64,000 bases of DNA from Elmis aenea (Eukaryota > Arthropoda > Insecta > Coleoptera > Elmidae): positions 28,275,466-28,339,465 of the forward strand of contig OX393577.1 in assembly GCA_947652605.1 (NCBI GenBank), written 5' to 3'. Shown piece by piece: positions 34,626 through 45,769 of this stretch. A program made the position numbers and the translations under genes. Numbering within the stretch: the stretch's first letter is position 1; every line of letters starts with the position of its first letter. The notes beneath the pieces are model-generated. The model searched no databases. It was not told the origin of the DNA and worked only from the letters and a program-made list of their open reading frames with translations.

Positions 34626-34989
34626 GTAAAAAAATTGCTTCAAACGCTTATATCCGCGTATCAAATTTATGAATATTATTTTTATTTTTTCTAAAAAAGT
34701 CAATTTAATAAAATAAAAATTAAGAACAGGTACAATACCGATTTCCCGGTAATAAATGGTACGGCATCTCTGTTAGTCCGGCCAAAATTACAAGAGGAAA
34801 AAATCATATTTTTAAAGTTTTCACATTCAGGAAGGTAAACCTTAACCCGTCGTTTTTTGTACATATATTTAATTGTAAAATTGTCTTTTTTTTTGTAAAA
34901 TTCTGTTAACACTAGTCATAGATCTACATACTTCCTTAAAAATATGTCAAACATATCTAATAGGTACATATTAATGTCTAAATTGCTTT

Positions 34990-35850
34990 CCGTGCAAACA
35001 TAGCTTATCGCAAATTAATACGAAAAAACTGCAATCTTCGTGTTTATATTTTCACAGTAGTATATGTTCGAACAAGCTTGTCCATGGGATCCACATCTGC
35101 TTGTGTTTTATTATAGTCAATTATTATTTGTGGTTTCTTCTTGTCACTAGGGGTGGGCGGATATATCGATATAATTTTGTCAATATTTCGATATTTCGAT
35201 GTAGGATGTCGATGTATTTACATCGACATACCGATATTCGATATTATTCGATATGTTCTCAATATTTCTTGTTATCGACAACAAAAATGAGGGCGACGAG
35301 CCTTTTTTTAAGGTCAACAGCCTCTTTTTGCAGTTTTTTAGTAGCTCTTAGTTCTCCTGTCCTTTATCAAAATATCGATATCGATATTCCATATCGCCCA
35401 CCCCTACTTGTCACCTTCAGAAATCTTACCAGTTTCATGTGTAGTTGATAGTAGCTTTACAGTTTTTTCCCTTTTTGGCAATAAGACGCCAATAAAGCGT
35501 CGTTTTGATAGCCAAATTTAGTGACAGAAGTCTCTTCTACGCGAATCTACTAATTCAAGGCCTGTTTTTTTCGTACAAACAATGTTAAATTCTTCTCTGT
35601 CAAATCTTTTGCAAGTTCGAGAATCGTGAAAAAATTATCGTTTATCTCGTTTCTCCATGATTTATCTAAACCCTTTATGATTTCTAAAACGACTCGTTTG
35701 TTTTGATTGTGTTCTCGCTGGTCACCTGTTTTACCACTGTACTGGCAATTTTAAACGTATGAAGTTTGACTATCGCAGGATGCCCAAATCTTTACGCCAT
35801 ATTTTCCTGGCTAAGCCAATGGCGTCACCTATGCGCTAGAGCTAGACATT
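34990..35850 (-). pseudogene. piggyBac transposase fossil, split by a hAT MITE
   Basis: Read on the minus strand, it shows the catalytic core of a piggyBac (DDE_Tnp_1_7) transposase: KYGVKIWASCDSQTSYV (about 35800-35750), TGDQREHNQNKRVVLEIIKG (about 35720), DKSWRN...DNFFTILELAKDLTEKN (about 35670-35580), TKFGYQNDALLASY (about 35490) and HETGKI (about 35430). After the hAT insertion (35148-35406) it resumes with KKKPQIIIDYNKTQADVD and PMDKLVRTY (35139-35060), the conserved block with the third acidic residue. The D of the MDKL/MDQL motif and the DNFFT Asp are still readable. Stops and frameshifts break the frame repeatedly. The N-terminus and the C-terminal cysteine domain are not found. Confidence 0.85.
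35148..35406. mobile_element. hAT MITE (TAGGGGTGGGC) with perfect target duplication
   Basis: Ends TAGGGGTGGGCG and CGCCCACCCCTA. CTTGTCAC flanks both sides (35140-35147, 35407-35414), a perfect 8-bp duplication. The interior is built of ATCGATAT-type palindromes. It interrupts the piggyBac fossil and is younger. Confidence 0.93.
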
Positions 35851-35921
35851 GAACCAGAGTCTGATCCAGTAGTAATGCATAGTCAAGTTAATAAGTTTCT
35901 TATTTTCATTTTTCGTTTATA

Positions 35922-36326
35922 TACAGTGCGGCGCAAATAAAGTGAGGACCCTCAGAAAGCGAGGCCCCGAGCATGCGCCTCGTGCGCCTAATGGTAAATG
36001 CGACCCTGCAAATGAGTCACATATGCTTCATGAACAGCTATGAAAATTTTCTTTGCAAATATTTGATAATCGTCTAATTTCGCAACTTTGCCCTAATTTA
36101 ACCGACCTCGTAGTTTTTAAGATAAGCGAGACCCCATGCATTTACTCGAATTTGGGACACCCTGTAGGTTTAAAAATGTAGTTTTTTCAGTTTCATATAG
36201 CTATGTCAAAGGTTGGAACCACTTGTAAATTTTGTAAATTTAATTTTTTTTGCGTCTTCCGGTCTAGTTTTAATTTTTTGCTACAAAGTTGCATATCTAA
36301 AGCGTAAGAATTTCTGTCGCACTGTA
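35922..36326. mobile_element. Tc1/mariner-type MITE with a nested foldback end
   Basis: TACAGTGCGGCGCAAATAA at the left and TTCTGTCGCACTGTA at the right form short imperfect inverted repeats starting and ending at TA, as in Tc1/mariner elements. Inside, GGGACACCCTGTAGGTTT (36153-36170) and the preceding AAGCGAGACCCCATGC look like one end of the foldback family at 58401-59934. Confidence 0.55.
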
Positions 36327-37500
36327 TGTAATCAATTGGTATAATTGTTCAAAAAAAGTTTGTTCCGTTTTCCGTAATGCAGGTGCGACCTGACAAAATG
36401 TAAATGTAGTTGTTTCTGAAGTATTGTAAATTGCTTCAAGTGCTATTTAACTAAATAACTCTAAAAATAATATGCTAACGTCAAAAGCAGAATTAATCAT
36501 TATTAGTAATAATCTAAAGTCTGCGTTATTCTCTTCGATTCTTGCCAGAGATAAATACAATACACGTAGTAGGTAAAGCTTACGCGTAGTGGCGTTGCTG
36601 CTGTCGCTCTGGGGAACAAACAGGAAACGGAGAAATGCTACTTCTGTCAGCTAACAGCTTCCGCATTTAAGATATGTAAATTTATTTATGTTTAAACAAC
36701 AGTAAATTTATGCATTCGCCTACATTCTCTTAGAGAATAAAGAATTTGTATCGATCTTAAGAAGAATTTGATGGTTTGATGTGTGGGTAACATTGCGGGA
36801 TTTTTCCAGATTGTGGAATTAATATTTATGGTTTAATATTTCCAGCTGAGCGCATTGAGAATCATACAAACATTCTTTTAGGTTATTATCAATGTATCAT
36901 AGAAATGTGATGGTATTTTGAACTGTTAACAAGTTGGTTCTGTAAGTGTCGAACTGGCGATTTATGAATCTTCTTTTTGAGTTATTTGGAAAATTATATT
37001 ACAAGAAATTGTTTCAAGAGTTTACCGAACCGTGGATATATTAACATATGAAACGCAAATTAAACACAACTAATTAAAGCCCACATACGCAAAAGTGTAC
37101 CTAATATTCAAGTTTACAAGTCTGAAATAAACTCTATAGGTACGAGTATTTTATGAGCAATTATAAAAAAATATATATACAGGGTGTTAAAAAAAGCCGA
37201 GAATGTAACTAACACAAAGGGTTTAGTTAAATAAGAAATAAGGCAACTAAACATGTATCTACAGAGCAATACTTTTAGAGATATAGGGGTTTTAAGTTAT
37301 AAACGTGCGACTGGTTAAACAGAATATGAAATGGGTAAAACTCTGCATCACTGTAAGAGATTTTTAAACACAGTGTGACACTTAAACTCTCGGCCTGAGA
37401 CTATAAAAAACAAACTAAAAAGATCAATAAAATTTATTTATAGCATTATTCAAAACAATTACCGCCCTCCTCTGAACTCTGTTTACATCACCCATGTAAC
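36327..37500. other. No gene; single foldback-like end
   Basis: AT-rich. TATATACAGGGTGTTAAAAA at 37173 is a TACAGGGTG end without a visible partner. Confidence 0.4.
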
Positions 37501-37504
37501 AAAC

Positions 37505-38075
37505 AAAAGGTCCTAGAAAACGCTTTTTTCCGAATCGTCTTTAGTTCCTTTGTCAGTATTTTGGATTTCCAAAATATCCTCGAATGTCGGTTCTTTCATC
37601 ATAATTTTGAAACAAGGAAATAGAAAAAAGCCGGCTGGGACCAAAACAGGCGATTAGACGGAATGGGGTATAACAGAGACAATGATCAAAGAAGGACCAT
37701 TTTTCTCAAAATGCAAGTCGCACGCGATGAACTGGTGCTGCGCGAACAATCTTTAAATCTTCAAATTATTATCAACTTAAATTTACGTACTGTATTTTTA
37801 TTAATACGTGTCATCTTTTTTAAAAACTCAAAGTGCGATCTTCTGCCAAACAAGTTTGAATAACGTCTATCCAATCTTCAGTTCTGGAGGTTGTCGGAAG
37901 CCCAGCTCTTTTATCATTATGTTACGGCATTCGTCCTTTTTTGGACATTTTATGCCATTCAAACAATGTTATTATCATTTATCTCGGTAAGCACTTTTCA
38001 ACATTTCAAACGTTTTAATTGCCGTTTTTCGTAACTTTACACCAAATTTAATTTTTGCTCTGTTCCATTTTGGAT
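37505..38075 (-). pseudogene. Mariner transposase fossil lacking the catalytic core
   Basis: The minus strand reads KIKFGVKLRKTAIKTFEMLKSAY (about 38070-38000), then a decayed HKMSKKGR..DDKRAGLPTTSRTEDWIDV (about 37960-37870) and LAEDRTLS...INKNTVRK (about 37860-37780). This is the N-terminal DNA-binding region of a mariner-family transposase. It continues directly with C-terminal sequence: AGFFLFPCFKIMMKEPTFED and IQNTDKGTKDDSEKSVF (about 37640-37515). The middle third with the catalytic aspartates is missing, so the copy was internally deleted and then decayed. Confidence 0.75.
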
Positions 38076-38079
38076 ATCC

Positions 38080-39620
38080 AAGGCAAAGCATGAACAATGC
38101 ACCAAAACACCTCTATTTTCGAATTTATTAAACCGAACAAGTTGAAACTTGCACATGCACATCTTGTAAACAGCCCTTCTGTCTAACGCTCCCACATTTT
38201 CCTATGTAGATAGCGCTAGTAGCAGTAGTGTATCTAATAGTACCAGTCCGGGAACTTAATTGTTGCACTGTGTATAACAGCCTTTCATTTAAACAAAAAC
38301 TGCAGTTGTTCGTTTTATTAAATTGTGTATTTTTTAAAAAGTCCTTTGAAACTCAAATTGTTTGAGAGGCATTCTCCATTCGTTGTAGTCACTGATTGCT
38401 GATTGGCAACGTATAAACGAAACCTCACTAATAAGTTACATGGAATTATTAAGGGCAATGAGATGTCATAAACATTAAACATAACATATAACACATTTTG
38501 TTTCGTGGCACATAAAATAAATAGTCGCCAAGTTTAGCTTGACCACTCTATATCTTTAACAAAAGTATTAATTTGTAGGTAGTTCATATGAACTTTTTTT
38601 TATTTAAATGAGTACGATATGCAATGCCCATTATTTTAGTAAATATGTCTACGTGCATTCGATTACCTAGTTAATCCTTTTATATTTGGCTAATCACTTT
38701 TGTTAAGTCTTACTACGGCGAGTAAAGTTTCAATGAATGATTTCGAACTTTGTGTGCTTTACCATGAACAAATACAAGCTTATTAAAAAAAACAACACTC
38801 ATTTCTTAATTATTTACAGAAACAATCACGAATTATGGGCGTAGGATACTAAAATGTGTTGTAGCAGTACATAATTAAGTTATACGCGATTCCATATTTC
38901 GTGTTATAAGTTTATTATGTTGGTCAAAATAAAAATAAAAAATATTAAGCTCGGAATAGATTAGTGTAATCTTGATTATTATTTATAACTTGATCTTATC
39001 TTATTACAGTCAAATCTGCATACGTATTTCGCGCAAATCTTTTGACGAAATTTCGCGACTTGATTAATTATTCATTCAATAGTTTGTTTCTTATTGCAAC
39101 ATTGTGTGTTTGAAATATTGTCAAAGGTATCAACGTCGCCGCATTTGTTAAATCGTATTCATTACAGATTTAGGCACTGGTTAGTTGCACCTGTATAATA
39201 ATTAGGAATATCTAATCAGAATATCTAAGTATATCCAAATACCCCGCATAGTTTCGTGCAGGTTGCACACAGACGGGTTCACTAATTAATTTCGTAACCC
39301 GTTTTGTTTTCGTCCAAGATTGATGAGACCCTTCACCTTTCAGTTATTAAAATCGATGTGGAGGTCACGCCTAGATTATCCTTTTGTGTAGATAATTTTT
39401 AAGATGTAGACAAACTCAATATTTTCATGCCTAAAAGGCAGTACAACGAAATTTATTTGACGGTAACAGTTACCTTAGTAATAGCTTATAGCAGGCATAA
39501 ATAAGAAAACAGTAACTAATCAGCGTTTTTAAGTTATGAAAATATGTACCTAATGTGATAAATGTAATTAATTAAGGGAGTAAAATAAATAAAAATTGGC
39601 TGCTTTCGAAGTAGATTGAC
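38080..39620. other. No gene seen
   Basis: AT-rich. CAGTCCGGGAACTTAATTG near 38247-38265 could be the end of the mariner element; its partner is not evident. Confidence 0.4.
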
Positions 39621-39629
39621 GATGTACAG

Positions 39630-39900
39630 CAGGGGTGTTAAACTCGTGGCCTACGGGCTGCATGCGGCCCGCAACGAATATTTTTGCGGCCCGGCCAATA
39701 TATCGGCACACAATAATATATGTATAATAAAACAACAAACTGAGGTAGCATAAAAATAAGATAGGTAGAATTCGCTAAACGTTTTTTTAATTATACTCTT
39801 TTTTTGCTATTATTAAAAAAACAAAAAAAAATTTTGCGGCCCACCTAAAGTTAAACCTTGTTTTTATGGCCCAAGTTAGCCATTGAGTTTGGCACCCCTG
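39630..39900. mobile_element. hAT MITE (CAGGGGTGTTAAACTC) with perfect target duplication
   Basis: Ends CAGGGGTGTTAAACTCGTGG and GAGTTTGGCACCCCTG are inverted repeats. GCGGCCCG and GCGGCCCA motifs lie inside. ATGTACAG flanks both sides (39622-39629, 39901-39908), a perfect 8-bp duplication. Non-coding. Confidence 0.93.
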
Positions 39901-40014
39901 ATGTACAGTATTCAATGAATTAACCCTTTCAGCCCTGACTACTTTTTTATTAGAAATGCCCGTATGCCGGGCTATTTTAGACGTTTGCGGAATCGTACGG
40001 CCTTCGTCATTGTA

Positions 40015-40376
40015 CCAAATTGTCTTCGGCAAAATACGTTCCTCGGTCTCACTACTCGAATATTATACGTAATTATCAACACTGTTAGAAATAAAAACGC
40101 ATATTCAATTTTATCTGTTTATTTTCAAAAAATTGTAATCAAAAATGTTTGTTAGTAATTACGTTTACAATGATAAATTTCGAAACAGGAAATTATCAAA
40201 TTGTCTTCGGCAAACTACGTTTCGCGGTCTCACTACTCGAATATTATACGTAATGATCAACACTGTTAGAAATCAAAATACATATTCAATTTTTTCTGTT
40301 TATTTTCAAAAAATTATAATTAAATATGTTTGTTAGTAATTACGTTTACAATGATAAATTTCGAAACAGGAATTAT
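40015..40376. repeat. 181-bp tandem duplication, two units
   Basis: Unit 1 starts CAAATTGTCTTCGGCAAAAT at 40016 and unit 2 starts CAAATTGTCTTCGGCAAACT at 40197. Both contain CTCACTACTCGAATATTATA and end in TTACGTTTACAATGATAAAT. The duplication spans the last codons of the transposase and its 3' flank. Confidence 0.9.
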
Positions 40377-40500
40377 GCAAAGAGGAGCATTGCAATCCTT
40401 GCAATAATACGACGTTTCTTTTCTTTTATCATGCTTACTACAAACAACGCATCTCCTAACTTTTTGTTTACTTCCTTCTTCCGTTGGAATTTTACTAAAC
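40333..40500 (-). pseudogene. C-terminal cysteine-rich domain of a piggyBac transposase
   Basis: The minus strand reads FSKIPTEEGSKQKVRRCVVC followed by KRKETSYYCKDCNAPLC, the cross-brace zinc-binding domain that ends piggyBac transposases. The conserved closing CFEIYHCKRNY and its TAA stop (40335-40333) follow in a frame shifted by one nucleotide, because one T is missing compared with the duplicated copy upstream (about 40195-40152). The catalytic core is absent. It is interesting that the only retained piece is the domain known to bind the ends of the transposon. Confidence 0.8.
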
Positions 40501-40781
40501 TGTTAAATAAAATATAATAATTACCTTTGTATTTTAAAATAAAATCAACTATAAGCACAATAAACACGTTAAAACTGAGACTGACTAATGCACTGATATG
40601 CAAGCGAGTTTAAACGATTTTACACGAATCTATAGAGCCTAATAAACGTATTTTTACCTATCAAACGGACGCATACGGTGTTCGTCGTCTAAATATAATA
40701 AGTTCGAAAAAACACGGCCTTCGGCAGTTGGTCACAAAATTTTATTGCGGAAATATACGGTCTTCGGGCTGAAAGGGTTAA

Positions 40782-42845
40782 ATTCATTGAAAACAATTTA
40801 TGAAAACCGCATTTTATTGGATCACATTTTATCTAAGCACGCGGTTTTGAAATCACAATTTATAGTACAAAAATCAATCGAATTGGTGATTTAGTAAATC
40901 GTCATTTGTTGAAACACTGTTTAATACTCTAAATAAGATTGCGTCCCAGTCATCATTAATATCTCAATAATCTCTTTTAATTTTAGGAATAATCCCAATT
41001 AACATTATACCGGGTAATTCAGGTTGACTATCGGACTCCTTTAATTTTGCTATTTTATAAACCTTATATTTTTGTATATCGTAGGAAATTTCTTTTAAAA
41101 TGATTGCTTTTTTTTTCTACGATGAGATATATCAAACTGGTGAGTCAACGTATTTTTTTTTAAATCACATGGTATACTTTTTTAAACTTATTGTGATAGC
41201 GAATTTAATTCTAAATCTGATCGTGCATTAAAAATTAACATACAAAGAATTTTTTTTGAGAAAAATCAGTTTTAAAATTTTCATCGTTTTTCACAAATCT
41301 TAGAAATCCTTGTATTTGTTAATATTTTTTTAAACAAAAGTGTCAAGTAGATATCTGTAGTTAATAAATCACTATGTAATATGTATGTATAAGTGCCTTT
41401 TTTTAATATTAGGAAATATGTTATAATCGATAACTTTATTTAGCGTATAAAACTAAAAAATTCACGAAAAATTTTAATTCGATATGTTTACTTAACCTTA
41501 TAGGTTTAGTCGTTTTTCCAAAATAAAATTAAATCAAAAGTATTAAAGTGCTTAGGTACACCATACTAGTCCCGTAAGTGTTATAACCTCATTTTAAAAT
41601 ACATTAAAATTTCGAATACATCTTTTTGTCCTTGTAAACATATTTTTTTGCTGTTTAATAATATATAAGTAAGCATTAGCTTTGTAGTGTTTTTGCAAGA
41701 AAACTAGATAAGTGAGGTGGTAATGAGTTAGTCACATCTGTATACTTATATTTAGAATACGGTTAAATTAGTACTGGTATAGAATAGGCAATAATTGTAT
41801 ATCAAGGCATCATGGATGCCAATATGGTTTAATTAATTTTGTTCGGTAGATTTTCAATTTGGTCATCGGATTTGTTAATAAATAAATAATTTGAAAAGAA
41901 AAAGACAATGCAAGTGTCTTTAATTGCTTACTTAATTTATATTTAGGGACAATGTTACAAATTTTTAATATTTCGCAAACTACTAATTACAAAAGAGATA
42001 AAATCATTTTTTGTTGTTGGATTAAGGAATCTAATAATTAGTATGAAATCTGTCAAATCATCAACTTAATTTATTATTTATTTATTTATTTAATATATAA
42101 ATAAATATTACTTATCTTTAATTGTACACTAATCGTTTCCATATTTATATAAATTTTAATCAGTTTCGTTTCTACAAGTCAGTTACTCGTTATGGCAGTA
42201 CCTACACCTAATTGCAGAATTATTTTATATTGATTGATAAAATGACTTCCAAGAAGTCTGCCGCGTTATTAAAGTAATTTCTATAGTTTCTTGTAACCAA
42301 CGTTTTACTGACAAGTTTTACGGTGCGTACAAACACAGAACATGAACAGCTTACGTTCCATGTGTCATAAGCCAACTGAAATCCAAGAAAGTGTCACAAA
42401 ATTATAAATCGTTGGCGTAGTACTCGGAATCTAACTTAATAATATATTCGTTGCCATATACTTCATTTTAATGCCCGTTATTTCTTTTATTATTGTGTTA
42501 CGTGCTTTTTCATCTCTCTAAAATTTGTTATTTAGTTTTTAATATGTATAAGAAATATTTTCAATTACATTTACAATGCAATTGAAACCTTGTTTTCTAA
42601 AACCGAATTAGAGGTAAATACTACGCTGAGTTTTGAAGTAAAATTTATTTAGTCGCGTGTTCCCTTTTCCCTATTTACTATATGTTAAAATGGCTTTGTT
42701 TAATGCTATTTCGTTAGCGCTTCGTCTAAGAACGCATCTTAAGCGCTAAACGAGGTCTTACTGTAATTAAAACAGTCTTTATTGTAATCTTTCTCGTACT
42801 CAAACGCTAACCTAATCAACGACTCACCGCATAATCTGTTTTTCG
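40782..42845. other. No gene seen
   Basis: Very AT-rich. A small hairpin at about 42711-42753 pairs TTAGCGCTT with AAGCGCTAAA. ATTTATTTATTTA runs near 42075. Nothing recognisable as coding. Confidence 0.5.
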
Positions 42846-42849
42846 TACT

Positions 42850-43585
42850 CTTTTGATTAATCATTTTTTGTCATCCTATTCAATATACCCATTACATTAT
42901 TATTTAACTCTTGATAACTCAAAATGCGGCCCCTGAATGTTTTCTTCACTTCCGGAAACAAAAAGAAGTCACACGGGGCCAAATCCGGTGAATACGGTGG
43001 ATGGGGCAGCACTTCAACTTTTAAATTTTATACTTGCTGCTTCGAGTGAACTTGATGAGCAGGCACAGGATCCTAGATGCAAGTATACGTGCCATATTCT
43101 AATCTCTTGAAAGCAATCTTCGGCAGTGTGGTCTTGATTAAATGAGCATAATATTCTGCATTAACAGTATTATCTTTAACAACACAGCGTTCGAAAATTC
43201 ATTTTTTGTTTTTCTTTACTTGCTTGCACTTTTGCCTTTTTCAGCAAGGGGCTTCCTTTGTGTTTCGATTGTGAGTTCTCCGATTGTAATTCTGGGCCAT
43301 AGTGATAAAACCACGATTCATCACACATAACAAGCCTGTTTAAGAAGTTTGGTTCAGATTTTAAAGAACTCTCCCTTGCTCGCAAATTAAATTTTTTGGT
43401 ATTTTATCTTATAGAGTGTGACTCATCTTCCACGCTCTAGTGGTCATTTTTAAACTTTTTGTACCAGTGAAACACATGCACGAAATAAAGCTTCATCAAT
43501 ATATGCAGTTTTTATCACATCATAACTTTCCATTGTTGCTTTGTCAAGTTTTACACAAAATTCTGTTGTACACCTTTGCCTGATT
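42850..43585 (-). pseudogene. Mariner transposase fossil, nearly full length
   Basis: Read on the minus strand with a few shifts and stops: TEFCVKLDKATMESYDVIKT and DEALFRACVFHWYKKFKND (about 43570-43450, DNA-binding part), then an open stretch 43385-43176 with FLNRLVMCDESWFYHYGPE (second part of the catalytic triad, the D of DESW) and KHKGSPLLKKAKV, then VNAEYYAHLIKTTLPK (about 43165-43120), DPVPAHQ (decayed HDNAPAH, about 43065), LPHPPYSPDLAPCDFFLFP (about 43010-42960) and FRGRILSYQE (about 42940). All hallmarks of a mariner DD34D transposase are in order, but HDNA has lost its first residues and the frame is broken. It is inactive. Confidence 0.85.
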
Positions 43586-43750
43586 TTTATATCCACGTTA
43601 GGTACTGCAAACAACCCGACCTTAAATATTTTACTAATCGCAACTCAAATATGCTAACGACGAGAAACTTGCTGGGAAAGCTAACAAAGGTTTGTTTCAA
43701 CAAGCCATTTAAAACCAATCCATGGATCAGTGTATGAACGGGTTTATTCG

Positions 43751-44165
43751 CATGCGTGAACTATGTACTAATAAATGTATTGCCAAGTATTAGTTTTTGT
43801 TGGAACGCTTTTACGACTGTCCTAACTTTAAATGACATTTGTGTCTATTGGGTTCATAGAAATTTGCGCTTCGCAGGGGTAAACATCTTAAGAATCCAAT
43901 ATTAAATGTGATTGGAAGGGCGATGCATAGCTACCTGAGCTCACGTTAGTTATGAACAGCGCATGCGTGTAAAATCCAAGTGCTGGTACATGCTTTCATT
44001 TACGTACTGTTTTGACCGTACACTGACTAGTTCGTGTATTAATTTTGTAAAGATGGAGCAGCCGACTAAACCGTCTGGTGAACTATCAGAGACTGTGATG
44101 GCGATATCGATACTGCGCAGAATCCTGATAGTACATTGGATTGTCCATAACCTTGTTGGAACAAA
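43751..44165 (+). repeat. Unclassified dispersed repeat, copy 2
   Basis: Pairs with 30224-30627. Shared blocks: CATGCGT...CTATG.ACTAATAAATG at the start, ACATTTGTGTCTATTGGGTT, GCGATGCATAGCTACCTGAG to CGCATGCGTGTAAAA (about 43919-43973), and GGTGAACTATCAGAGACTGT near the end. A 70-codon frame (43963-44175) is not conserved in copy 1. Confidence 0.7.
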
Positions 44166-45760
44166 CCTAATATAACGAACTGTCATTGAAAAAAATTACA
44201 CAACTGTGCGCCATTTGTTTTTTAAGAAATCATGGCAGTCTTAGTATTTTCGGAACAATTCTCGTATAATCCTAAATTTGATTGTTATTACTAGAAATAT
44301 TTGATATTGCAAACAAAACTTTGCATCAAAAATAAACCGCGTCTGTTTTTACTGTCAAAAGTGTTTGTTTATCATTAATACTTTCGTCGGGAGCAGAAGT
44401 TTTATAACTAATTTTGTAGTATTGCTCGTTCTTATTAAGAAATTAATATTTTTAAAATTTTGCCAAAATGGGACTTAAAATAGTTAAATTTGTGACCGAT
44501 TCTTCAGTTATTAGTGAAAAACTTGGTTCATCTGCTAAACGTACGTTTAGGCTACTGAACTGGTTCGGTTGTAGGGCCGGTCTAGATCCGGTTCTTGTTT
44601 CAAGTTCTGTATGAGTTTTTGTCCCTAACACAATGCTTTAAAGTTGTTTTGATTACCGGAAAAAAGAAAAGGATCATTACCATAATATTTATATACATGA
44701 AGGAGACTAATTGTATCAGATTGGTTTATTATGCGAAATTCTATGTTGAATAACAAAGAAGTTAAGGAGGGTATATTAACTGCACACCAGAAGAACATTA
44801 GAATACAGTGTCAACTTTAAATTCAGTAGACTTCAACACTTTGTCATAATAATCGTATTAAAAAACTAAAATGAAGTGGTGATCGTAAAATTTGATCATA
44901 ATACAAGCGATCACCCACTTAAAAGCACACGCACAAGTAAGCAAACAGAGCTAAACAAATATTTCTTGTGTAGCCTAAGAGTCTTGTTATAGAGTATCTG
45001 TTATATTCTTAGAATCGTGGACATTATGCTGCTTGTCATGCAGTGTCGTAAAATGATGCAATATTTGAGCACGCAATTCAGACAAAGAACTAATATCTTC
45101 AGTGGTATTAGATTTTATAGTAGGTGGTGGACACAGTGCCACGTGGGTAGGAAGTGGCACTTAGGGTTAGCACGCTTCTCTGTTTGAAATGACAAGCAAA
45201 GTCTCTTGACATCATTCAAAATGACATCGAATATGATTTCCTTTGACTTTTAATAAACCGGGCGTAAAATCTTTAACAAAAACATTGAATTTACGTGTTG
45301 AATTCAATTTACACGAATATTGACGCTTTCAATTAAGCTACTATTAATAAATTTTATTTTAAAAGTTATTTAAGATAAACACTAAATTATATTCATGATA
45401 TTTATTGCAATTTTAAAAAGCATGTACGGTTTATTTGTAGAATCATTTACAATAACTAAACTAAATTTAAAACTGAAAAAGGGAAATATAATTTTAATGA
45501 ATAGAGCGCTGTATATTTGAAACAGCATTTTTATAAAATGACCAATTTCAATATGTACAAACGTTTATGGAGCAATTAAGTCATAATTTACAATTAAGTG
45601 GTTCGATGTGTTGCAAACTAACACAAATTATGAACGATATGTTTCTATAATTACTTTTTATTACTTAATTGTAGGTTTTTAATTTCATAGACGGTGTCAA
45701 CAAAGTTTTAATTAATTCGTTGCTTTTTTTAATAAATATATTCGTAATAATCTGTATCTA
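44166..45760. other. No gene seen
   Basis: AT-rich. A 47-codon frame at 44468-44611 begins with CCAAAATGGG, a good start context, and ends in a GC-richer stretch with repeated CCGGT/GGTTC motifs (44555-44600). I do not recognise its product. A patch at 45128-45180 (GGACACAGTGCCACGTGGG) is GC-richer. Confidence 0.4.
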
Positions 45761-45769
45761 CTTTTTCTC

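Larger units (their letters stand above)
39924..40777 (-). mobile_element. piggyBac deletion derivative keeping the C-terminal zinc domain
   Basis: Ends CCCTTTCAGCCC and GGGCTGAAAGGG are inverted repeats, each bordered by TTAA (39920-39923, 40778-40781), the piggyBac target signature. The motif CTTCGGC or a near relative recurs near both ends (about 40000, 40023, 40203, 40713, 40760), usually after ACG, like sub-terminal transposase-binding repeats. Inside is the 3' end of a transposase gene (see next entry) and a 181-bp tandem duplication. Confidence 0.85.

Noticed and set aside
35101..35448. 115-codon plus-strand frame
   Set aside because: Runs antisense through a hAT MITE and the piggyBac fossil.
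39964..40336. Two similar 63-codon plus-strand frames in tandem
   Set aside because: They are antisense readings of the 181-bp tandem duplication inside the piggyBac derivative.
41000..41160. Foldback end at ATACCGGGTAATTCAGGTTG
   Set aside because: The motif departs from TACAGGGTG and no inverted partner is visible nearby.
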